From Cellulomonas sp. URHD0024 (GTDB taxonomy: Bacteria > Actinomycetota > Actinomycetes > Actinomycetales > Cellulomonadaceae): a stretch of 64,000 nucleotides of DNA. Position numbers and translations under genes: made by a program. Below the pieces are notes generated by a model. The model was not told the origin of the DNA, did no database searches, and saw nothing but the letters and a program-made list of their open reading frames with translations. Shown here piece after piece: positions 43,714 to 51,373 of the stretch. Each line of letters starts with the position of its first letter. Positions within the stretch are counted from its first letter, which is position 1. Where the stretch lies: NCBI RefSeq assembly GCF_000426185.1, contig NZ_AUEW01000001.1, forward strand, positions 744,001 through 808,000, read 5' to 3'.

Positions 43714-43760
43714 CGTGGCACGGCTGGACCGCGTCGGCTCTCAGCAACGGGCCCGTGTGC

Positions 43761-43766
43761 GAGGAT
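43761..43766 (+). promoter_or_regulatory. -10-like element GAGGAT upstream of nadA
   Basis: GAGGAT ends 6 nt before the GTG at 43773, the leaderless geometry, but the first base pair is not TA, so this is weaker than the others. Confidence 0.3.
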
Positions 43767-43772
43767 CGGCGC

Positions 43773-44975
43773 GTGAGCGTCACCACGGATCGCAGCACCT
43801 TTTCCGAGCCGGCTCCGTCGGCCCTGCTGCTGCTCGGGCGCGGCATCGACCTCGCCTCCGAGCGCGGGGTCGAGTGTGTCGGCGACCTTCCGGCAGCCAG
43901 CGACCCGGACCTCGTCGAACGGGCACGCGTCGCCCGCGCCGCGCTGGGAACCCGCGCGTTCGTGCTCGGCCACCACTACCAGCGCGACGAGGTCATCGAC
44001 TTCGCCGACGTCACCGGCGACTCGTTCAAGCTCGCGCGGGAAGCCGCCGCACGGCCGGAGGCGGAGTTCATCCTCTTCTGCGGCGTGCACTTCATGGCCG
44101 AGTCGGCCGACATCCTGACGTCCGACCACCAGCAGGTCATCCTCCCGGACCTCGCGGCCGGCTGCTCGATGGCGGACATGGCGGCGATCGACCAGGTGGA
44201 GGACGCCTGGGACGTGCTCGTGGACGCGGGGATCGCCGACGCCACGGTGCCGGTCACGTACATGAACTCGACGGCTGCCATCAAGGCGTTCACCGGACGT
44301 CACGGGGGCACCATCTGCACGTCGTCGAACGCGCACGTGGCGCTGCGGTGGGCGTTCGACCAGGTCGGCGGGGTGGGCGGCGGCGGCAAGGTGCTGTTCA
44401 TGCCCGACCAGCACCTCGGCCGGAACACGGCCGTGCTGCAGCTCGGGCTCTCCTTGGACGACTGCGTGGTGTTCGACCCGCGCAAGCCTGGCGGCGGGCT
44501 GACCACGCAGCAGCTGCGGGACGCCCGGATGATCCTGTGGCGCGGGCACTGCTCGGTCCACGGACGTTTCTCGGAGCGCAACGTCACCGACATCCGGGCG
44601 GCGGTCCCCGACGTGACGGTCCTCGTGCACCCCGAGTGCAAGCACGAGGTCGTCACCGCTGCGGACCTGGTGGGCTCGACGGAGTACATCATCAAGGCGT
44701 TGGACGCGGCCGAGCCCGGCACGTCGTGGGCGATCGGCACCGAGCTGAACCTCGTGCGTCGTCTCGCGACCGCACACCCGGACAAGAACATCCACTACCT
44801 CGACTCGACGGTCTGCTTCTGCTCGACCATGAACCGGATCGATCTGCCGCACCTCGTCTGGGCCATGGAGTCGCTGCTGGCCGGTCGCACCGTCAACCAG
44901 ATCGTCGTCGACGCCGACGTCGCGCACTGGGCGCGGGTGGCCCTCGACCAGATGCTCGCACTGCCCGGGTACTGA
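43773..44975 (+). CDS. nadA: Quinolinate synthase A
   Basis: 400 aa. Three-fold pseudo-repeated NadA with the [4Fe-4S] cysteines in FCGVHFMAESADIL, HPECKHEVV and CFCSTMNR. LGHHYQRDEVIDFADVTGDSFKLAR is the start of the core. It condenses iminoaspartate with DHAP to quinolinate for NAD. The usual partners nadB and nadC are not adjacent; instead a PfpI-like and an ABM-domain gene follow in the same operon (1 nt gap, then ATGA overlap). Confidence 0.94.
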   Translation: MSVTTDRSTFSEPAPSALLLLGRGIDLASERGVECVGDLPAASDPDLVERARVARAALGTRAFVLGHHYQRDEVIDFADVTGDSFKLAREAAARPEAEFILFCGVHFMAESADILTSDHQQVILPDLAAGCSMADMAAIDQVEDAWDVLVDAGIADATVPVTYMNSTAAIKAFTGRHGGTICTSSNAHVALRWAFDQVGGVGGGGKVLFMPDQHLGRNTAVLQLGLSLDDCVVFDPRKPGGGLTTQQLRDARMILWRGHCSVHGRFSERNVTDIRAAVPDVTVLVHPECKHEVVTAADLVGSTEYIIKALDAAEPGTSWAIGTELNLVRRLATAHPDKNIHYLDSTVCFCSTMNRIDLPHLVWAMESLLAGRTVNQIVVDADVAHWARVALDQMLALPGY

Positions 44976-44976
44976 C

Positions 44977-45576
44977 GTGTCCACGGGGAACGGGCTGCGC
45001 GTCGGCATCTTCGTGTTCGACGGCGCCGAGGAGCTGGACGTCGTCGGACCCTACGAGGTGCTGAAGTACTGGGCGGACCACTCCGAGCTGCACCCCGAGG
45101 TCCTGACGTTCTCGCAGGACGGTGGCGGCGTGGTGTGCGCCAAGGGCCTCCGGCTGGTGCCCGACGCCTCCGTGGCAGCCCTCGGACCGCTGCACGTCCT
45201 GGTCTACCCCGGCGGCCACGGGACACGTCTCCTGCTGCGTCAGCCGGAGCACCTGGCGTGGGTGCACGCGATGCGCGCGACCACTCCGGTCCTTGCCAGC
45301 GTCTGCACCGGCGCACTCGTCTACGCGGCCGCCGGTCTCCTGAGCGGTCGCCCCGCGACCACGCACTGGGCGGCGTTCGACGAGCTGCTCGAGCTCGAAC
45401 CGGACGTGCTCGCCGACACCGAGGCCCGGTTCGTCGACGACGGCGACCTCGTCACGTCGGCCGGGGTGTCGGCCGGGATCGACCTGGCGCTGCATCTCGT
45501 CGCGCGCCTCGAGTCCGTCGACGTGGCACGCGACGTCCGCCGCGGCATCCAGTACGACCCGCAGCCCCCGGTATGA
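44977..45576 (+). CDS. DJ-1/PfpI family (glutamine amidotransferase-fold) protein
   Basis: 199 aa. VGIFVFDGAEELDVVGPYEVL is the InhA/isonitrile-hydratase-like start; HVLVYPGGHGTR precedes the nucleophile elbow SVCTGALVYAAAGLLSGRPATTHWAAFDEL, where Cys and the following Thr-His region are the usual active site; it ends DLVTSAGVSAGIDLALHLVARL. No AraC DNA-binding domain is attached, so it is an enzyme or a stand-alone sensor; candidates are isonitrile hydratase or a glyoxalase-type chaperone. GTG start is 1 nt after nadA. Confidence 0.82.
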   Translation: MSTGNGLRVGIFVFDGAEELDVVGPYEVLKYWADHSELHPEVLTFSQDGGGVVCAKGLRLVPDASVAALGPLHVLVYPGGHGTRLLLRQPEHLAWVHAMRATTPVLASVCTGALVYAAAGLLSGRPATTHWAAFDELLELEPDVLADTEARFVDDGDLVTSAGVSAGIDLALHLVARLESVDVARDVRRGIQYDPQPPV

Positions 45577-45896
45577 GCGACCTGCTCGCCGCCCCGGTGC
45601 TCGAGCACGCCCTGCTGCCGGTCAGGGCCGGCCAGCACGAGGCATTCGAGCGTGCGCTGGAGCAGGCGCTGCCCCTCCTCGCCGAGATCCCCGGCTTCCG
45701 CGGGGTGCGGGTCTCACGGAGCGTCGAGAGCCCCGGCTCCTACCTGCTGCTCATGGGTTGGGAGTCGGTCGAGGCGCACACCGTCGGCTTCCGCGGCTCG
45801 CCGCAGTACGCCCGGTGGCGCGATCTTCTGCACCACTTCTACGACCCGTTCCCGGTCGTCGAGCACTTCGTCGTGGTGGACACCCTTCAGGCCTGA
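45573..45896 (+). CDS. Antibiotic biosynthesis monooxygenase (ABM) domain protein
   Basis: 107 aa, one ferredoxin-like ABM domain: VLEHALLPVRAGQHEAFERALEQALPLLAEIPGFRGVRVSRSVESPGSYLLLMGWESVEAH and a HHFYDPFPVVEHF end. Members are quinone or tetracenomycin-type monooxygenases, haem-degrading enzymes or stress proteins. Start overlaps the PfpI-like stop by ATGA, so it is co-translated. It ends inside the convergent M20 gene (10-bp overlap). Substrate unknown. Confidence 0.8.
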   Translation: MSDLLAAPVLEHALLPVRAGQHEAFERALEQALPLLAEIPGFRGVRVSRSVESPGSYLLLMGWESVEAHTVGFRGSPQYARWRDLLHHFYDPFPVVEHFVVVDTLQA

Positions 45897-47248
45897 GCAA
45901 GCTTCTCGAGCAGGAGCGCCTCGGCGAGCACCACCTTGGCCAGCTCTGCGAGGTGCACCGACTCGTTCGCTCCGTGCGCTCGACTGTCCGGGTCCTCCAC
46001 GCCTGTGACCAGGATGGATGCCTTCGGGAACACGTCGAGCAGCTCGGCGATGAACGGGATCGATCCCCCCACGCCGATGTCGACCGGCTCAATCCCCCAC
46101 GACTGGGCGAAGGCCCACCGTGCAGCCTGCATCGCGGGCGAGTCGGTCGGCGCCTGGAACGGCTTGCCGGCCTCGCCGTCGGTGACGGTGACGTGGGCGC
46201 CGAACGGCGCGTGGTCGAGCAGGTGGGTGCGCAGCGCGGCCATCGCCGCCGTGGGGTCCTGACCGGGCGGGATGCGCACGGAGAGCTTGGCCGAGGCGCG
46301 CGGCGTGATCGTGTTCGACGCGGTCGCGACCCGGGGTGCGTCGAGACCGATGACACCGATCGCGGGCCGCGTCCAGAGTCGAGCCGTGATCGGCCCGGTA
46401 CCGGCCAGTCGGACGCCGTCGAGCACACCAGCGTCGGCTCGGAACGCGGCCTCGTCGTAGTCGACGGTCGGGTCGGGCGCGCGCACCAGCCCGGCGACGG
46501 CGACGTCGCCGGCATCGTCGTGCAACGTCGCGATCAGGCGAGCCAGCAGGGTGGGCGCATCGAGGACTGCTCCGCCGAACATGCCCGAGTGCACCGCGTG
46601 GTCGAGCACGGCCACCTCGACGACGCAGTCGACCAGCCCGCGCAGCGACGTCGTCAGTCCCGGAACTCCTACGGCCCAGTTGTTCGAGTCGGCGACCACG
46701 ATGACGTCGGCAGCGAGCAGGTCCCGGTGGGCGGTGAGGAAGGGCAGGAACGTGGGCGAGCCGATCTCCTCCTCGCCCTCGACGAACACCGTCACACCGA
46801 CCGCGAGCTCGTCACCGAGCACGCGCAACGCTCCGACGTGCGCCATGACCCCGGACTTGTCGTCGGCAGCGCCACGCCCGTAGAGCCGGCCGGCGCGCTC
46901 CGTCGGCACGAACGGCGGGCTCTGCCAGTCGGCGTCCTCGCCGGGTGGCTGGACGTCGTGGTGCGCGTAGAGCAGGACGGTCGGGGCACCGACAGGTCCC
47001 GGGCGTCGGCCGACGACCGCCGGCGCGCCCCCGTCCACCTGCAGGACCTGGACGTCGTCGAAGCCGACCCCGCGCAGGAGGCCCGCGACCGCATCCGCGC
47101 TCGCCACGACGTGCGCCTGGTCGAACTCCGCGTTCGACACGCTGGGTATCCGCACCAGCGCCTCGAGATCTGCGCGCAGGGCACCGAAGAGGTCCGTCGT
47201 CCGCAGACGCAACGCCTCGGTCCGTTCGTCGGAAGCGATGTCAGTCAC
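45887..47248 (-). CDS. M20 family metallo-dipeptidase (CNDP/ArgE-DapE-like)
   Basis: 453 aa. Dizinc ligands: YAHHDVQPPG (His), GRGAADDKSG (bridging Asp), EGEEEIGS (catalytic Glu and Glu ligand), VVADSNNW (Asp) and RAHGANESV (His). The lid/dimerisation domain lies between (VPGLTTSLRGLVDCVVEVAVLDHAVHSG). Cytosolic dipeptidase or amino-acid deacylase; the CNDP/Cys-Gly-type is most likely. Leaderless GTG start 8 nt after TAGCGT, in a promoter shared with the DUF3043 gene (32-bp intergenic). Confidence 0.9.
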   Translation of the reverse strand: MTDIASDERTEALRLRTTDLFGALRADLEALVRIPSVSNAEFDQAHVVASADAVAGLLRGVGFDDVQVLQVDGGAPAVVGRRPGPVGAPTVLLYAHHDVQPPGEDADWQSPPFVPTERAGRLYGRGAADDKSGVMAHVGALRVLGDELAVGVTVFVEGEEEIGSPTFLPFLTAHRDLLAADVIVVADSNNWAVGVPGLTTSLRGLVDCVVEVAVLDHAVHSGMFGGAVLDAPTLLARLIATLHDDAGDVAVAGLVRAPDPTVDYDEAAFRADAGVLDGVRLAGTGPITARLWTRPAIGVIGLDAPRVATASNTITPRASAKLSVRIPPGQDPTAAMAALRTHLLDHAPFGAHVTVTDGEAGKPFQAPTDSPAMQAARWAFAQSWGIEPVDIGVGGSIPFIAELLDVFPKASILVTGVEDPDSRAHGANESVHLAELAKVVLAEALLLEKLAQA

Positions 47249-47256
47249 GGTTCAGC

Positions 47257-47262
47257 ACGCTA
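47257..47262 (-). promoter_or_regulatory. -10 element TAGCGT, leaderless start of the M20 gene
   Basis: TAGCGT on the minus strand, 8 nt before the GTG at 47248; the divergent -10 is 7 bp away. Confidence 0.5.
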
Positions 47263-47268
47263 CTCGAC

Positions 47269-47274
47269 TACCCT
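47269..47274 (+). promoter_or_regulatory. -10 element TACCCT, leaderless start of the DUF3043 gene
   Basis: TACCCT ends 6 nt before the GTG at 47281. Confidence 0.55.
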
Positions 47275-47280
47275 GGCGTC

Positions 47281-47856
47281 GTGCCCGGACGCAGCAATGA
47301 CCAGCAGCCCGCCTTGTCGGAGGGCCCGAGCGAGCCCGTGGGCAAGGGGCGACCGACGCCGAAGCGCAAGGAGGCCGAGGCGGCCAACAAGCGTCCCCTG
47401 GTGAGCACGGACCGCAAGGGCGCGAACCGTGCACAGGCCGACGACCGCAAGAAGCAGCGGAGCCTCGAGTACCAGGCGATGCAGACCGGCGACGAGAAGC
47501 ACATGCCGCTCAAGGACCGCGGCCCGCAGCGGCGGTTCATGCGCGATGTCGTCGACGCCCGCTGGAACCTCGGCGAGTTCGTGCTCCCGGTCGCCGTGGC
47601 GCTCATCGTCCTCCAGTTCGCGTTCCAGCAGACGCCCATCGCCTTCGGCGCGATCCTGGCGCTGTACGCCTACATGATCCTGTTCTCGATCGACTCCTGG
47701 TTCCTGTGGCGCAGCACGAAGAAGCGTCTGAAGGCGAAGTTCGGCGCCGACGTCGCGCTCAAGGGCGCGCCGTTCTACACGGTGACGCGAGCGCTCCAGA
47801 TCCGCCGGTCCCGCCTGCCGAAGCCCCAGGTGAAGCGCGGCCAGTACCCCAGCTAG
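47281..47856 (+). CDS. DUF3043 membrane protein
   Basis: 191 aa. Highly charged cytosolic N-terminal region (GKGRPTPKRKEAEAANKRPLVSTDRK), then RGPQRRFMRDVVDARWNLGEF, two membrane helices (VLPVAVALIVLQFAFQQTPIAFGAILALYAYMILFSI) and a basic tail. The family is actinobacterial, orthologue Rv2206, function unknown. Leaderless start; the TAG stop forms the start of the next gene's -10. Confidence 0.85.
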   Translation: MPGRSNDQQPALSEGPSEPVGKGRPTPKRKEAEAANKRPLVSTDRKGANRAQADDRKKQRSLEYQAMQTGDEKHMPLKDRGPQRRFMRDVVDARWNLGEFVLPVAVALIVLQFAFQQTPIAFGAILALYAYMILFSIDSWFLWRSTKKRLKAKFGADVALKGAPFYTVTRALQIRRSRLPKPQVKRGQYPS

Positions 47857-47859
47857 GGT
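47854..47859 (+). promoter_or_regulatory. -10 element TAGGGT overlapping a stop codon, leaderless start of the aldo-keto reductase gene
   Basis: TAGGGT ends 6 nt before the ATG at 47866; its TAG is the DUF3043 stop. GAGGA is only 1 nt from the ATG, too close to act as a Shine-Dalgarno. Confidence 0.5.
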
Positions 47860-47865
47860 CGAGGA

Positions 47866-48876
47866 ATGGTTTCCTACCGCTTCCTCGGCCGCTCCGGCCT
47901 CAAGATCACCGAGATCACCTACGGCAACTGGCTCACGCACGGTTCGCAGGTGGAGAACGACACCGCGAAGGCGTGTGTCCGGGCCGCGCTCGACGCGGGC
48001 ATCACGAGCTTCGACACCGCGGACGTCTACGCGAACACCAAGGCCGAGAGCGTCCTCGGCGAGGCGCTCAAGGGCGAACGGCGTGCCAGTCTGGAGATCT
48101 TCACCAAGGTCTACTGGCCGACCGGCCCCGGCGGCGCAAACGACTCGGGCCTGTCCCGCAAGCACATCCTCGAGTCGATCGACGGTTCGCTGCAGCGCCT
48201 GCAGACCGACTACGTCGATCTGTACCAGGCACACCGATATGACCAGTCCACGCCGCTCGAGGAGACGATGCAGGCGTTCGCGGACGTCGTCCGTGCCGGC
48301 AAGGCTCTCTACATCGGGGTCAGCGAGTGGACCGCGGACCAGATCCGTGCCGGGCACGCCCTGGCCCAGGAGCTCGGCATCCACCTGGTCTCGAACCAGC
48401 CGCAGTACTCGGCCCTCTGGCGGGTCATCGAGGGCGAGGTGGTCCCGACGTCGGCCGAGCTCGGCCTCTCGCAGATCGTCTGGTCCCCCGTCGCGCAGGG
48501 TGTGCTCACCGGCAAGTACCTGCCCGATCAGCCCGTGCCCGCCGGGTCGCGGGCTACCGACGAGAAGGGGGGCGCAGGGTTCATCGGGCGCATCCTCGCT
48601 CGCCCGCAGGTGCTCCCGCGCGTCCAGAAGCTGCGGCCCGTCGCGGACGAGCTCGGCCTCACGATGGCTCAGCTGGCCGTCGCCTGGGTGCTCCAGAACA
48701 CGAACGTCGCCTCCGCCATCATCGGCGCCTCTCGTCCCGAGCAGGTCACGGAGAACGTCAAGGCGTCCGGCGTCGTCATCCCGCCCGAGCTCCTCAAGCG
48801 CATCGACACGGTCCTGGGCGACTCGGTCGTCAACGACCCCGCCGAGACGGCCCTGGGCGCGCCGGGTCCGCGCTGA
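47866..48876 (+). CDS. Aldo-keto reductase (Kv-beta/Tas-like subfamily)
   Basis: 336 aa TIM barrel. FRFLGRSGLKI-type start, SFDTADVYANTKAESVLG (catalytic Asp and Tyr), EIFTKVYWPTG (Lys), DLYQAHRYDQSTPLEETM (His), and the NADP-binding IGASRPEQVTENVKAS. The EITYGNWLTHG and KYLPDQPVPAGSRA texts are of the voltage-gated-K-beta-like reductase group. NADPH-dependent carbonyl reduction; substrate unknown. Ends 3 bp from the convergent YczE gene. Confidence 0.9.
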   Translation: MVSYRFLGRSGLKITEITYGNWLTHGSQVENDTAKACVRAALDAGITSFDTADVYANTKAESVLGEALKGERRASLEIFTKVYWPTGPGGANDSGLSRKHILESIDGSLQRLQTDYVDLYQAHRYDQSTPLEETMQAFADVVRAGKALYIGVSEWTADQIRAGHALAQELGIHLVSNQPQYSALWRVIEGEVVPTSAELGLSQIVWSPVAQGVLTGKYLPDQPVPAGSRATDEKGGAGFIGRILARPQVLPRVQKLRPVADELGLTMAQLAVAWVLQNTNVASAIIGASRPEQVTENVKASGVVIPPELLKRIDTVLGDSVVNDPAETALGAPGPR

Positions 48877-48879
48877 TCC

Positions 48880-49515
48880 TCAGACCGGCACGACGGCCGG
48901 CTCCGCAGCCGCGGCGTCGGCCGTCGGCACGGTGAACCGCGGCAGGAACACGTGCACGAGCGGTCCGATGGCCACCGCGTACAGCACCGTGGCAGGCCCG
49001 AAGGTGCCCCCGAGGATCCATCCGGCGGAGATCACGACGACCTCGATCCCGGTGCGGACGAGCCGGATCGACCAGCCCGTCCGCGCGACCAGACCCGTCA
49101 TCAGCCCGTCGCGCGGACCCGGCCCGAGGCGGGCGCCGACGTAGAGACCGGTCGCCAGGCCGTTGAGGACGATCCCGGCGACCGCCAGCGCGCCGCGCGC
49201 ACCGAGGGGCAGCGGGTCGGGCAGCCGGTCGAGAACGCCGAGGAACGGGTCGACGAGGATGCTGATCACCGCGACGTTGGCCACCGTCCCGATACCCGGG
49301 CGCTGACGCAGCGGGATCCAGCAGGTCAGGACGACGACGCCGGTCAGCAGCGTCACCATCCCGAACGACAGACCCGTGTGCGCGACGATCCCCTGGGTCA
49401 GCACGTCCCACGGCATGGAGCCCAGCCCGGCGTGCACGACCATCGCGATCGACGCCGCGTAGAGCACGAGCCCACCGAGGAGCTGCCCGGACCTGCGGGT
49501 CACCGGAAGTTCCAT
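48880..49515 (-). CDS. YczE/YyaS/YitT family membrane protein
   Basis: 211 aa, about five membrane helices. LGSMPWDVLTQGIVAHTGLSFGMVTLLTGVVVL and GLYVGARLGPGPRDGLMTGLVARTGWSIRLVRTGIEV are hallmark YczE segments. Likely a small-molecule transporter or permease; members often lie beside MocR regulators. ATG 49515 overlaps the last codons of a 46-aa upstream ORF; GTG 49524 is in frame too. Divergent from the MocR-type gene across the promoter at 49641-49703. Confidence 0.85.
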   Translation of the reverse strand: MELPVTRRSGQLLGGLVLYAASIAMVVHAGLGSMPWDVLTQGIVAHTGLSFGMVTLLTGVVVLTCWIPLRQRPGIGTVANVAVISILVDPFLGVLDRLPDPLPLGARGALAVAGIVLNGLATGLYVGARLGPGPRDGLMTGLVARTGWSIRLVRTGIEVVVISAGWILGGTFGPATVLYAVAIGPLVHVFLPRFTVPTADAAAAEPAVVPV

Positions 49516-49640
49516 TCGGTCCACCCGTACCGCGGCTCACGCTGCGGTCGAGGACGACGCCGACGCCGCATCGCCGTCGTGGCGGTCACGATCGACGCTG
49601 TCAGCACGAGTATCAGAATAATCGATAGCCACATGTCCAT
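49500..49640 (-). CDS. Small single-pass membrane protein (46 aa)
   Basis: MDMWLSIILILVLTASIVTA then [16 protein letters not shown] and an aromatic tail ending WTEWNFR. One membrane helix with a strongly basic C-terminal side, so N-out/C-in is expected. It overlaps the YczE start by 16 nt in a different frame, which suggests coupled translation. It starts 63 nt from the divergent mocR ATG. Shorter than typical gene-calling limits. I do not know the protein; it may be a subunit or leader of YczE. Confidence 0.5.
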   Translation of the reverse strand: MDMWLSIILILVLTASIVTATTAMRRRRRPRPQREPRYGWTEWNFR

Positions 49641-49679
49641 GGTCGCCAAGCCTGCGCGGCGATTGGCCTTCCTGGACAT

Positions 49680-49701
49680 AGCCACTTGTGCAAGAGTGGC
49701 T
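49680..49701. promoter_or_regulatory. Palindromic operator overlapping the mocR start region
   Basis: AGCCACT (49680-49686) and AGTGGCT (49695-49701), 8 nt apart, perfect arms. The right arm ends 2 nt before the mocR ATG at 49704 and covers the -10-like AAGAGT (49692-49697), so a bound protein would block mocR transcription and could affect the divergent microORF/YczE promoter. Confidence 0.55.
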
Positions 49702-49703
49702 CC

Positions 49704-51164
49704 ATGACGATGACCGACCTGCCGGCCGACCGCCGGATCAGCGGCCGGCGGCTGCAGTCCGTGCTCGGTGCCTGGCAGCGTCCCGGCCCGGCCTACATCG
49801 CTCTCGCGGACGCGCTGCGTGCGGCGATCCTGTCGGGCTCGGTTCCCCTCAGCACCCGCCTGCCGAGCGAACGCGAGCTCGCTGAGGCCGCCGGGATCTC
49901 CCGGACCACCACCACGGCCACGTACGGACTGCTTCGCGACGAGGGCTACCTGGCCAGTCGGCGCGGCTCCGGCACCGTCACCACGCTGCCGAGCGATCGC
50001 GGCGCACGAGGGACGTTCCCGAAGCCCCACGACGACGAGCCGGGCGTCGTGGACCTGTCGATGGCGGCTCCGTCGGCCCCGTCCGTGCTGCACAGCGCCT
50101 ACCTCGCGGCACTCGACGCACTCCCCCGTCACCTGACGGGGACCGGGTACGCGCCCCTCGGGCTGACCGTCCTGCGCGAGGCCATCGCCGCGTGGTACTC
50201 GGTCCGCGGCACACCCACGACGCCGGACCAGATCCTGGTGACCACGGGTGCGCAGCAGGCGATCCACCTCCTCGTGCACGCCCACGCCGGCCCGGGTGAC
50301 CGTGTCGTCGTCGAGCACCCCACCTACCCGCACGCGATCGAGGTGGTCCGGGGCGCCGGCGCGCGTCCGGTGCCCGTGCCGTCCGGGGAGCGTGGGCTCG
50401 ACATCGACCTGCTCGAGTCGACCATCCGCCAGGTCGCCCCCCGGCTCGTGTACCTGGTGCCCGACCATCGCAACCCGACGGGCACCTCGCTCGACGACGA
50501 CGAGCGCGCCGCCGTGCGCGCGTTGGCTCGGCGGTACCGCACGACCGTCGTCGGCGACGAGGTCCTGACCGAGCTGACGATCGACGGGCCCGCACCCTCG
50601 TCGTTCGCCGGCGACGGGACCGGGTCGGCGTTCGTCGTCTCTATCGGGTCGGCGTCCAAGTCGTTCTGGGGCGGCTTGCGGGTCGGCTGGGTCCGCGGTC
50701 ACCCGGACCTCGTGGCCCGGCTGGCCTCGGCGCGTGCGACCGTCGACATCGGCACGCCGCTGCTCGAGCAGCTCGTGGTCGCCGAGCTTCTCGCGCGGCC
50801 CGTGGACCTGCTCGACCGCCGACGCGCCGTCCTGCGCGAGCACCGCGACCTCCTGGCCGGCCTGCTGCTCGACCGGCTGCCCTCCTGGCACTTCGAGCTC
50901 CCGCGCGGCGGCCTGTCGCTGTGGGTCGATCTGGGCGCACCGGCCTCCAGCGCACTCGCCGCGATCTCGGTCCGGCACGGCGTGCGGATCGTGCCCGGGA
51001 CGGCCTTCGGCGTGGACGGCAGCTTCGAGCAGAACCTGCGGGTCCCGTTCACGACGTCCCATGACGAGCTGCGCCGCGGCGTCGCGGCGCTCGCGGACGC
51101 GTGGGCGAACCTCGGCATCACCGAGCCGGGCCGCGGTGCGGCCCGCGTGCACGCCATGGTCTAG
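49704..51164 (+). CDS. MocR-type regulator (GntR winged helix fused to a class I aminotransferase)
   Basis: 486 aa. N-terminal GntR helix-turn-helix: LADALRAAILSGSVPLSTRLPSERELAEAAGISRTTTTATYGLLRDEGYLASRRGSGTV. The C-terminal aminotransferase fold keeps PLP residues: TTGAQQAIHLLVHAHAGPGD, PDHRNPTGTSL, DEV and SIGSASKSFWGGLRVGW (Lys binds PLP). MocR proteins sense PLP or an aminated ligand and control nearby genes. It is divergent from YczE and a small membrane protein, a pairing I recall in other actinobacteria. A palindrome covers its start region, suggesting autoregulation. Confidence 0.92.
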   Translation: MTMTDLPADRRISGRRLQSVLGAWQRPGPAYIALADALRAAILSGSVPLSTRLPSERELAEAAGISRTTTTATYGLLRDEGYLASRRGSGTVTTLPSDRGARGTFPKPHDDEPGVVDLSMAAPSAPSVLHSAYLAALDALPRHLTGTGYAPLGLTVLREAIAAWYSVRGTPTTPDQILVTTGAQQAIHLLVHAHAGPGDRVVVEHPTYPHAIEVVRGAGARPVPVPSGERGLDIDLLESTIRQVAPRLVYLVPDHRNPTGTSLDDDERAAVRALARRYRTTVVGDEVLTELTIDGPAPSSFAGDGTGSAFVVSIGSASKSFWGGLRVGWVRGHPDLVARLASARATVDIGTPLLEQLVVAELLARPVDLLDRRRAVLREHRDLLAGLLLDRLPSWHFELPRGGLSLWVDLGAPASSALAAISVRHGVRIVPGTAFGVDGSFEQNLRVPFTTSHDELRRGVAALADAWANLGITEPGRGAARVHAMV

Positions 51165-51373
51165 GTGTAGGGCAGCGTCAGCGTCGGTGTCGCCTGCGTG
51201 CCTTCGTGCAGCAGGCGGACCGCGTGCACGCCCTGCGCAGCGAGGGTGCGCCAGTGCTCCCCCAGCCACTGCTCGGCGTCGTACTGGGTGGTGAAGACGG
51301 GGCTCACCGGGCTGCTGACCGGCTCGGTGTCCGCACCGTCGAACCGCCACTCCCACTGCGGCCGGAGCACCAT
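51161..51373 (-). CDS. Conserved small protein downstream of pyrD
   Basis: 70 aa, rich in Trp and acidic residues (LRPQWEWRFDGAD, FTTQYDAEQWLGEHWRTLAAQGVHAVRLLHEG). It looks like a compact globular domain; no known family. ATG 51373 overlaps the pyrD stop (TGATG), so co-translation with pyrD is likely. Its TAG stop shares the CTAG palindrome with the TAG of the convergent mocR gene. Confidence 0.75.
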   Translation of the reverse strand: MVLRPQWEWRFDGADTEPVSSPVSPVFTTQYDAEQWLGEHWRTLAAQGVHAVRLLHEGTQATPTLTLPYT

